Shown here piece after piece: positions 23,452 through 30,707 of a stretch of 64,000 bases of DNA (position 1 is its first letter; the number at the start of each line of letters is the position of its first letter). The notes beneath the pieces are model-generated. The model ran no database searches. It was given only the letters and a program-made list of their open reading frames with translations, and was not told where the DNA came from. The position numbers were made by a program, and so were the translations under genes. This DNA is from Ophiostoma sp. CBS 140.51 (taxonomy: Eukaryota; Ascomycota; Sordariomycetes; Ophiostomatales; Ophiostomataceae): positions 52,840 to 116,839 of the forward strand of contig JANSLP010000080.1 in NCBI GenBank assembly GCA_029298735.1. Direction: 5' to 3'.

Positions 23452-23888
23452 GGTGTGTGTGTGTGGTAGTCAAATGAGGGGAGATGTCGTCGGTAACGGT
23501 GATCGTGTGTGGCCGTCGCAATCGCTGTCGCAGTCGTCGTCGTCGAGCGTCGTCGTAGTCGAGCGAATTGATGTGCCTCGAAATCTTTCCCGCTTTTCGG
23601 TTTGGCGATGCTGGTGGGTCTTCCTTCTGGTCGTCCCTTCCCCCATTGTTCCCGAATGGGTCGTGTGTGGATCCAGCCAATCACAGAGCTTGGTTTGCTC
23701 ACCACCAAAACTGGGTGTGCGGCGTGCGGCTACCAAAATGCTACCAAAAATGACATCGGCTAGCCTTTCAGAAATCCACAGCTAAGAAAAGAAAAAATAA
23801 ACAACCGACGAAAGCAATTGAGTGCTGCACTCTGCAGTCACTTCAAACACGCACACTCATCTCTTTCACTCTTCTCTCACACACCGAC
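23452..23888. other. Divergent promoter shared by NDUFA12 and PGS1
   Basis: 437 bases between two start codons on opposite strands. A CCAATCA box lies at 23677-23683, roughly midway. A short GT repeat (about 23450-23464) flanks the NDUFA12 start. No other coding potential. Confidence 0.55.
23677..23681 (+). promoter_or_regulatory. CCAAT box in divergent mitochondrial-gene promoter
   Basis: The sequence AGCCAATCAC matches the CCAATCA form bound by the HAP complex. Its near-central position between NDUFA12 and PGS1 could let it serve both genes; this is inference. Confidence 0.45.
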
Positions 23889-25721
23889 ATGGCCACCCGT
23901 GTGGCAGCGCGGTGCTCGGCACCTCTTCCTCGGCCTCGGCTACAGCTTCAAGAGCTCTCAAAGACGTCAAGATCTCAACAATCTCAAAGATCTCGGGCAC
24001 GGTCGACAGCAACCCGCGCATCCCAACAGTGTGAGCGCTACACCAGTTCCAGTACTCGCTCCACCATCTCGCCAACACAATGGGTCAGCCAGTCGTGGAC
24101 GCGGTGCTGTCGACGCATGTCCATGTCGACCTCGTCTGCCTCGACGGCCGCCGCAACTGAAGCTCCTCTCCGGCCGTCCATGGTGGCCAGTGTGGGTTCG
24201 GCGGGTGCTGCCGCTACGACGGCCGCCCTTTTGTTGGCCCCCCTGGTGGCCGAGCTCGACCATATGGCGCCGCGTGTCGACATCCACGGCTCACAGGTTA
24301 GCGTCATTGAGACACCCGCCGAGTTTTATGAGACACTCAAAACAATGATCCGCGGCGCTAAGCAGCGCATCTTTCTGTCAACACTCTACATTGGCACATC
24401 GCAGCGTGAGCTCGTGGCCGCCCTTCAAGAAGCACTGCGGGTCAACCCAGACTTGACGCTGCACATCTTGACCGATGCACTTAGGGGAACGCGTGAGAGT
24501 CCACGGCCATCGTCTGCTTCTTTGCTCGCACCCCTCGTGGCCGAGTTTGGCCCTGAACGTGTCGACATTCGCATGTACCACACGCCCAACCTGACGGGCT
24601 TGCGCAAAAAGTACATACCGCGACGCATCAATGAGGGTTGGGGCCTGCAGCATATGAAGTTGTACGGAGTCGATGACTCGATTCTACTTTCGGGCGCCAA
24701 CCTGTCGACCGACTACTTCACCAACCGCCAAGACCGGTACCACGTTTTCGCGTCGGCTGAGCTGGCGGATGCGTACTGGAAGCTGCAGCGCGGTGTGGCC
24801 TCGCTGAGTTTTCAGATCGAGCCGGTGGATATAGCCATAAAAGAAGAAGGCTTCAACATGGTCTGGCCGGCCACAAATGCAGCGCCGTCTCCTCTCGAAG
24901 CGCCCAAGGAGTTTGTGACGCAAGCGACGGGTGTCCTCAGAGGGTTGATGGCCCCAGTGACGTCGAACACGACGAGTCCTCTCCTGACGGACGGCAAAGA
25001 CGCCGACAAGAAAGCCGACACGTCTGTGTACGTCCTGGCCCAAATGACCCAGCTCCTGAAACCCGACAGCTCGACCGAGCGGCCTGCTTTGACGCACGTC
25101 TTGAAAACACTATCGGCCCCGCAGTACTCCACCGCCTCGTCGTGGACGTTTACCGCTGGCTACTTTAACCCGGCGCCGTCGCTAACAAAGCTGCTGCTAG
25201 CCACGTCTGCTTCTCGGGGCAACACAGTCATTACGGCCGCGCCACAGGCCAACGGTTTCTACGGGTCCAAGGGCGTATCGTCCATGCTGCCGGATGCCTA
25301 TACATTTCTGGCGCACCGTTTTTTGCGAGCCGTCCAAGCTCAGCACCGCGGCGACGCCATTACGCTCAAAGAGTGGCGCCGGGGGACCGTTGGCCAGCCG
25401 GAAGGATGGACGTACCACGCCAAAGGTTTGTGGGTGTCGTTGCGCCCGCAGGGCGTAAAGGGAGAAAACGAGACAGCCGCGCTCTCCGTCGTCGGCAGCT
25501 CCAACTATACGAAGCGCAGCTACAGTCTTGACCTGGAGGCGAATGCACTGATTGTTACCCGCAATCCTGAACTACAGAGGCGCCTCTCTGAAGAACAGGC
25601 TTGGTTGCAGACACATGCGTCGGCTGTGACGCGCGACGATTTTGCAACGCCAGAGAGGAGGGTCAGACTGCATGTCCGCCTGGCCATGTGGATTGTCCAG
25701 GCGGTAGGTGGGCAGTTGTAA
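23889..25721 (+). CDS. PGS1: Phosphatidylglycerophosphate synthase
   Basis: Single exon as called, 610 residues. It is a phospholipase-D superfamily member with two HKD motifs: HMKLYGVDD (H255) followed by SILLSGANLS, and YHAKGLW (H510) followed by VVGSSNYTKRSYSLDLE. TLYIGTSQRELV, YHTPNLTGL and YFTNRQDRY are specific to the eukaryotic PGS1 group, which makes phosphatidylglycerophosphate from CDP-diacylglycerol and glycerol-3-phosphate, the committed step to cardiolipin in the mitochondrial inner membrane. The first 90 residues are Ser/Arg/Thr-rich and could be the import presequence. Codon use there is weaker than in an overlapping frame, so the true 5' structure (another start at 24117 or 24181, or an extra upstream exon) is uncertain. 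It is divergent from NDUFA12. Confidence 0.88.
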   Translation: MATRVAARCSAPLPRPRLQLQELSKTSRSQQSQRSRARSTATRASQQCERYTSSSTRSTISPTQWVSQSWTRCCRRMSMSTSSASTAAATEAPLRPSMVASVGSAGAAATTAALLLAPLVAELDHMAPRVDIHGSQVSVIETPAEFYETLKTMIRGAKQRIFLSTLYIGTSQRELVAALQEALRVNPDLTLHILTDALRGTRESPRPSSASLLAPLVAEFGPERVDIRMYHTPNLTGLRKKYIPRRINEGWGLQHMKLYGVDDSILLSGANLSTDYFTNRQDRYHVFASAELADAYWKLQRGVASLSFQIEPVDIAIKEEGFNMVWPATNAAPSPLEAPKEFVTQATGVLRGLMAPVTSNTTSPLLTDGKDADKKADTSVYVLAQMTQLLKPDSSTERPALTHVLKTLSAPQYSTASSWTFTAGYFNPAPSLTKLLLATSASRGNTVITAAPQANGFYGSKGVSSMLPDAYTFLAHRFLRAVQAQHRGDAITLKEWRRGTVGQPEGWTYHAKGLWVSLRPQGVKGENETAALSVVGSSNYTKRSYSLDLEANALIVTRNPELQRRLSEEQAWLQTHASAVTRDDFATPERRVRLHVRLAMWIVQAVGGQL

Positions 25722-25904
25722 GTGCGTAGCTGGCAGACAAAAGACTTCAACGATGAGAACGGCAAGCGAAGGCGGAAGAGCCATGTCCGCAGATGGCCGG
25801 GCCGGGTTCCAGCCGTGTGAGCCGTTTCTTTGTCAATTGTGTCTGTCAATCTCCCGTCAACCCGTTTTGGGACGACTTGGCTGTTTGAGCCGCCGAACTG
25901 GGTT

Positions 25905-25910
25905 GGCTAA
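25905..25910 (+). promoter_or_regulatory. Candidate XlnR/Xyr1 site
   Basis: GGCTAA, the core bound by the fungal (hemi)cellulase activator XlnR/Xyr1, lies 313 bases upstream of the cellulase start. A six-base match alone is weak; context gives it some weight. Confidence 0.35.
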
Positions 25911-25978
25911 TTACAGAGACGGCACGATATGGACGATTTCCAGGCAATCAATGGCAACGACAATTTCGACAGCAATCT

Positions 25979-26025
25979 GAAGACAATCTCGTAATCAATT
26001 TCAATACAATTTCGAAGACAATCTC
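25979..26025 (+). repeat. Direct 12-mer repeat in cellulase promoter
   Basis: GAAGACAATCTC occurs exactly at 25979-25990 and 26014-26025, inside a wider stretch of CAATTTC/CAATCTC variants. Confidence 0.6.
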
Positions 26026-26081
26026 AACATCTATGTCAGGAACGATGTTCAGGCACCCGAAAACAGCAAATGAACTACCCT

Positions 26082-26087
26082 CCGGAG
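26082..26087 (+). promoter_or_regulatory. Candidate CreA (carbon repression) site
   Basis: CCGGAG fits the SYGGRG consensus of the carbon catabolite repressor CreA, 136 bases upstream of the cellulase start. It is a short motif, so confidence is low. Confidence 0.3.
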
Positions 26088-26147
26088 TGCGCAGCGGCGT
26101 CACTCAACGCCTGTGTTCACAACATCCTATGTCGGCGACGACAAGAA

Positions 26148-26154
26148 TATAAAA
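26148..26154 (+). promoter_or_regulatory. TATA box of the cellulase gene
   Basis: TATAAAA lies 69 bases before the ATG, a normal spacing for a strongly regulated fungal secreted-enzyme gene. Most other genes in the window have no clear TATA box. Confidence 0.55.
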
Positions 26155-26222
26155 GCAGTCGTGACGATGTCATTCCCATGGCTTCTCTTTGAACCAACCC
26201 AGCAACCTCTTCACCACCCACA

Positions 26223-27392
26223 ATGAAGTCCTCTGCTGTCCTGTCTGCACTGGCTGCCCTTTCAGGCCCGGCCTCTGCCACCATCTACTATGCTGGCGTC
26301 GCTGAGTCCAGCGGTGAGTTTGGTGTCTGGAGCCCAACGTCGACGCCCGGTACTGGTTTGCCCGGTCGCTTCGGCGTCGACTACCAGTTCATCAGCCAGT
26401 CTGCCGTTGACACGCATGTGGACAAGAACAAGGTCAACCTGTTCCGTGTTGCTTTCCTGCTGGAACGCATGTGCCCGCTAGCCACGGGTCTCGGTGCCAC
26501 GTTCAACGAGACGCACTTCTCCCTCTACAAGGAGGCCATTGACTATATCACGGTCACAAAAAACGCCTACGCCATTCTGGATCCGCACAACTACATGCGC
26601 TACAACAACCCCTCCCAACAACCCATGTCCGGCAGCGTTATTGGTAACAGCTCGGACCCGACAGCCGCCACCACTGCCCAGTTCGGCGCGTTCTGGGGCG
26701 AGCTCGCCCGCCGCTTCGCCAACAACTCGCGCGTCATTTTTGGGCTGATGAATGAGCCCCACGATATGCCCTCGTCTTTGCTCCTGACCAACCTCCAGGC
26801 GTCGGTGACGGCCATCCGCGCCAGTGGGGCCACCTCCAACCTGATCTTGGCACCGGGCAACTCCTGGACTGGTGGCCACGCCTGGACCCAGGGCGGCGCC
26901 GACGCATCGTCGCAGTGGCTCAACAAGCTGCAGGATCCTTCGAACAACACCGCCATTGATATCCACGAGTACCTCGATGCCGACTACAGTGGAACGCATG
27001 CTGCCTGCACCGCCGACCCGGCCGCCAACCTGGCCAATGCGACGGCCTGGCTGCGCGCCAACAATCTGAAAGCGTTCATCACGGAATTCGGGGCGTCCAA
27101 CGCCACCGGCTGCTCCACTATGCTCTCATCGATGCTCGACTACATGGCCGCCAACGACGAGTATATTGGCTGGACTGCCTGGGCCGCAGGACCCTTTTGG
27201 GGCACGGCCAGCCCGTGCTGTACGGACTCGAAAAACTGGGGCTCGCTCGAGCCGGGCAGCAAGGCCGCCGACGGCGGGCCCAGCCTGTACGATACGGTGT
27301 GGACGCCCGTGATCCAGCCCAAGGTTCCCGCGAAGCTGCAGTGGACGGGCGGCGCGAGTGTCCATGGCGGCAATTTGACGGCGAAGGTGTAG
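26223..27392 (+). CDS. Secreted GH5 endo-beta-1,4-glucanase (cellulase)
   Basis: Single exon, 389 residues. Residues 1-19 form a signal peptide (short basic start, hydrophobic core, cleavage after PASA). The catalytic domain is a GH5 TIM barrel resembling the GH5_5 fungal cellulases. The acid/base is E178 in the LMNEPHD motif and the nucleophile is E288 in ITEFGAS; DPHNYMRY (120-127) and DIHEYLDAD (246-254) are the other conserved strand ends. Several N-X-S/T sites suggest glycosylation. There is no carbohydrate-binding module or Ser/Thr linker at either end, so it is the bare catalytic form. It should cut internal beta-1,4-glucan bonds outside the cell. Promoter elements upstream fit carbon-source control. 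Confidence 0.92.
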   Translation: MKSSAVLSALAALSGPASATIYYAGVAESSGEFGVWSPTSTPGTGLPGRFGVDYQFISQSAVDTHVDKNKVNLFRVAFLLERMCPLATGLGATFNETHFSLYKEAIDYITVTKNAYAILDPHNYMRYNNPSQQPMSGSVIGNSSDPTAATTAQFGAFWGELARRFANNSRVIFGLMNEPHDMPSSLLLTNLQASVTAIRASGATSNLILAPGNSWTGGHAWTQGGADASSQWLNKLQDPSNNTAIDIHEYLDADYSGTHAACTADPAANLANATAWLRANNLKAFITEFGASNATGCSTMLSSMLDYMAANDEYIGWTAWAAGPFWGTASPCCTDSKNWGSLEPGSKAADGGPSLYDTVWTPVIQPKVPAKLQWTGGASVHGGNLTAKV

Positions 27393-28348
27393 ACGAGAGG
27401 CAGGGGTAGGGGAAAAGAGAGAGAAGAGATCACACTACATGTATAAACTATGAATTAAAAGACAATAGAAATAAAAACATTGAAGCAAATAAACTATTAA
27501 CCATTATGTGTGCACCACTTGGTTGGGATTGAATAATACTGACAACCGATGAAACAAAAAGAACGGAAGTATTTACGAAGTACTCCATAAACTAGTAAAC
27601 ACTTGTGAATGCATCGTCAACTTTGATCCACTGCAATCACACCGACACTTGTCATCCATGGCTTCGTTTCACGTTTCAATTTTGTGCTTCCTTCCCCACG
27701 ATCGTATCTTGTTCAATAGAAACACAGAACACAAACACAAGAAGGAGTACAGAAACAGAAACATCAGACCAAGAGAGGACCGACATAAACTTGTCAGCTT
27801 GTTTAGTCTGACCTGCCTCTCCATCTCACCCTTTCAAATCTACTAACACCGGAACACTCAACATCCGAGAGAGAGCCTGCACCAACAGGGTCGGGAAATT
27901 CCCAAAGAAGAAATAACACGACCAAAAAAACCGATAAAACCGATAAAGGACAAGACGCCACTAACAGGGCAACAGACAAACGACAAGACAGAACACGGAA
28001 CCAGTTGGTGGCCGTTGGGCACGTTTGTCCGTTGGAGCTAAAGCAGTGTCATCCGAAGCGGGATTCTGTCACATTTTTACATGTCGGTGTGTTGGCGGTT
28101 TTACTCTCCAATAAAGAGTAAACGAAATCATATGCAGTCTATTCCACGCCTTACACAAGAACGATGTATCACGCAGGACACGATTTTTTGTGTATCACGG
28201 AGTGCTCTGCAAAAAGCCACAAGGCAAAGCATGCTCATGGTCAGCCTTAAGCTCGTTTTCTTGAATTGGAGACACTCTCACCTTTTCTTGTTTCTCTCTA
28301 TCGCTTTTTAGTAGACCTCGAGTTCCATTAAAGCATCTGCCAGTGACA
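27393..28348. other. Convergent 3' spacer
   Basis: About 950 bases between the cellulase and the metallophosphoesterase. It is A-rich on the plus strand (27430-27990) and has only short unconserved frames. No repeat or RNA gene recognised. Confidence 0.45.
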
Positions 28349-29365
28349 TCAGAGCTCAACTACTATGGCCTCTCGTAATGCAGGCCCATCTGCGTTGCCC
28401 GTCCACCCGCGTGTCATGACTGCCGCATTGACCAGTCGTGTTCCTTTTGATGTCACTGTCGGCCACACTGCTGCCCATAAATTCTTCCACAGCAGCCATC
28501 CGGCCAGCACGGCAACACCCCAGAGTCCACGGTCACCGGTCTCGACGGCATGGTACGCCCTGTCCAGGTTGTCGTTCAGTAAGTCTTCACGTCCATGTCC
28601 CTCGTGAATGTGCCCACAGACGACCAACTTGGGCTTTGCTCTTTCGATTTCTCGTAGTAGTTGTGGACAACCTTTCCCACCTTGGTCAAGATGTCCACGT
28701 GGTGGGCCGTGGACGACGACAATGTCCGTTCCGTCCGGGATTCGGCCAGCCCACACGCGTTCTCGGACGGGTGGGTACTGGAAGGCAAAGAGGCCACACT
28801 GTTCTGTCCACGGGGCGCCGTAGATACGGAGGGTGTGGGATGGTACTGAACCGGTAGGAGACGGCGACTCGAATGTGAGTGTGGTAGATGAATCGTTCAG
28901 ATACGTCAAGCCGCCCCAATCCAGATCTTCAACAGACGTGCCCTCCCCGCCCGATTCATCCGGTACACGATCCGGGTACTTTTCTGAAAAGGCAGGGTCC
29001 AGCAGTAGATCGTGGTTGCCGGCGATGACAATCTTGTGTGCGTGCGGCAGGCTCTGCAGCCAGGACAGTTGAGCTTGCAGCTCGGCGAAAGAGCCCTTAT
29101 TGGTGAGGTCGCCAGCATGAATCAAGACGTCACCGTCGGATACATCTGTAGGTTGGGCATTGTGTGTGTCGGAGATGCAGATGATCTTAATGGGGTCTGC
29201 CGTGGGTGATGGCGGCACGACATCCGCCCTCTGACTGTAGAGCGCCCTCGCGAGAAAGATGGCTGGGTCGCGGCAAAAGCGCTGCCAGGACGTTATCTGT
29301 GGTGGCCGCCATGTTGCCAGTTGTGCGTTTAGTTGCATAATGGCGATGATGGATGGTCTTGCCAC
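28349..29365 (-). CDS. Calcineurin-like metallophosphoesterase (MPPED/UPF0046-like)
   Basis: Single exon, 338 residues, minus strand. All five metal-binding blocks are present in order: ISDTHN (about 64-69), HAGDLTNKG (82-90), IAGNHDLLLDP (112-122), VVVHGPPRGHLD (about 217-228) and CGHIHEGHG (about 251-259). The DTH opening and GHIHEGHG ending point to the small metallophosphoesterases related to human MPPED1/2 rather than protein phosphatases. A hydrophobic stretch at about 285-305 (GLWGVAVLAGWLLWKNLW) may be a membrane anchor. The physiological substrate is unknown; in vitro such enzymes cleave phosphodiesters or nucleotides. Initiation at the second Met (residue 10) is an alternative. It is divergent from the orphan gene at 29740. 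Confidence 0.85.
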   Translation of the reverse strand: MARPSIIAIMQLNAQLATWRPPQITSWQRFCRDPAIFLARALYSQRADVVPPSPTADPIKIICISDTHNAQPTDVSDGDVLIHAGDLTNKGSFAELQAQLSWLQSLPHAHKIVIAGNHDLLLDPAFSEKYPDRVPDESGGEGTSVEDLDWGGLTYLNDSSTTLTFESPSPTGSVPSHTLRIYGAPWTEQCGLFAFQYPPVRERVWAGRIPDGTDIVVVHGPPRGHLDQGGKGCPQLLREIERAKPKLVVCGHIHEGHGREDLLNDNLDRAYHAVETGDRGLWGVAVLAGWLLWKNLWAAVWPTVTSKGTRLVNAAVMTRGWTGNADGPALREAIVVEL

Positions 29366-29739
29366 TCGTGTACATTGGTAGTTGACGCTTGTCGATTTTC
29401 AATGGTCGACGTTCAATGTAGTCCGTCAAGGTTGACCAGGTATTGGTACCAGCCGCTCACAAACGACAAAAAATGGCGGGGTCTAGTTTGGCCCCCAACA
29501 CAGAGAAAGAGAGAGAGATACATGTACACAGTATGTCACCAAGCGCCACAACAGAATCAAACTTCCATGAGGCCGTCCAAAAAGTAACAGCAGACCGTAC
29601 ATGTCACCTTGTAGCTTCTCGAGCCCTGATGTAGTATTCTCATCTGTAGCATGCCGTATTCCATCAGAAACCATCACTTCCATCACATCCAACTCTCACC
29701 CATCAGCATGCACATCATATTGCATCGTCCATCATCTCG
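29366..29739. other. Divergent spacer
   Basis: 374 bases between the metallophosphoesterase and the orphan gene. No clear TATA or CCAAT box was noted. Several ATG codons out of frame precede the orphan gene start. Confidence 0.4.
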
Positions 29740-30450
29740 ATGACTGACACGATGCATCGATGCCACATTCGAACCCGCATCTTTTTGCGCCGGCACCACA
29801 TCCTCGCTCGCACACAATGGGCCATCTACCCCGTCAACAACAACCCCAACGACCCCAAGGCACCCATCCGCGACGAAGACGGCCTTCCACCGCCGCCCCG
29901 TTACCTCCTCGCAAACCGGGAAGAATGCGAACTGCCCATCCTGAGACAGCGCGTCCCAGCCGGTGAGGGTATCGAAGGCGATAACCCACTGTACTGTTTG
30001 TACCGCATCTACGAACATTTGGTGCTCGACCAACACCTAGGCATCCGAAACGAACTCGAAGGCTTCTGGTATCACGGCACCGACTGGCCGGTCCACGGCA
30101 TGCCCGACCCGGAAGACGTTGATCCAGAACGGTACGCTGTCGTGGCATGCATCACCCGACTTTTGGCGCTGGCGTTCAACATGCGCATATCCCTCGGCGT
30201 ACCGCGGCATGCGCCGGGCATCTTTACACGCGAACAGCTGGAGGCGTGGCAGGCCCAAGAGCGTGTCTATGAAGAGGAGCCGTCGTGGGTGAAGCATGTG
30301 CCTCGTTTGCGGCGCCGACTCGATATTCCACACTGGGACAATAGCGTCAGAGCGTTTGTGTCTCTCCCCGGATTTGACGATGAACGGGCGTCGGACGAGT
30401 TCAAAGACAAGAATATTCTGTTGTGGCAGCCACACATTCACTTTCTGTAA
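29740..30450 (+). CDS. Conserved-looking fungal protein of unknown function
   Basis: Single exon, 236 residues. I do not recognise a named domain. The sequence is clearly protein-like: G/C-ending codons, balanced composition and ordered blocks such as DEDGLPPPPRYLLANREE, YCLYRIYEHLVLD, FWYHGTDWPVHGMPDPEDVD and the final NILLWQPHIHFL. It has no signal peptide and no convincing membrane helix. The abundance of Trp, His, Tyr and Asp in the middle third suggests a compact soluble fold. The N-terminal 25 residues are Arg/His-rich and might be an import signal, or the real start may be the Met at residue 5. The 257 bases before the next gene hold its 3' end and the next leader. Function should not be assumed. 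Confidence 0.72.
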   Translation: MTDTMHRCHIRTRIFLRRHHILARTQWAIYPVNNNPNDPKAPIRDEDGLPPPPRYLLANREECELPILRQRVPAGEGIEGDNPLYCLYRIYEHLVLDQHLGIRNELEGFWYHGTDWPVHGMPDPEDVDPERYAVVACITRLLALAFNMRISLGVPRHAPGIFTREQLEAWQAQERVYEEEPSWVKHVPRLRRRLDIPHWDNSVRAFVSLPGFDDERASDEFKDKNILLWQPHIHFL

Positions 30451-30707
30451 TAGAGAAAAAGATCTTCTAAGGGATAAGCTTTGGAGTTTTGGCTTACCTC
30501 TCTTTTGATCTTTGACCTCTTTGATCTTCCCACCTCTTGTCGTCCACCACCTCGAAACAACCCACCACCTCTTTACGGAGCGCATTCCCCGTCCTCGTGG
30601 TTTTCTGTGCACATCGCGGGCCATACCGCACACACTATTCCAGCCAGACATCCGTCTGCCGACGCTGGTCTACATTCCTCCTCCATCTTCTTCCACACAT
30701 CTTCGCC

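Larger units (their letters stand above)
25722..26222. other. Promoter region of the cellulase gene
   Basis: Contains an XlnR-like GGCTAA (25905-25910), an imperfect repeat block built on CAATCTC/CAATTTC (25937-26030) with the exact 12-mer GAAGACAATCTC at 25979 and 26014, a CreA-like CCGGAG (26082-26087) and a TATA box (26148-26154). Confidence 0.5.
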
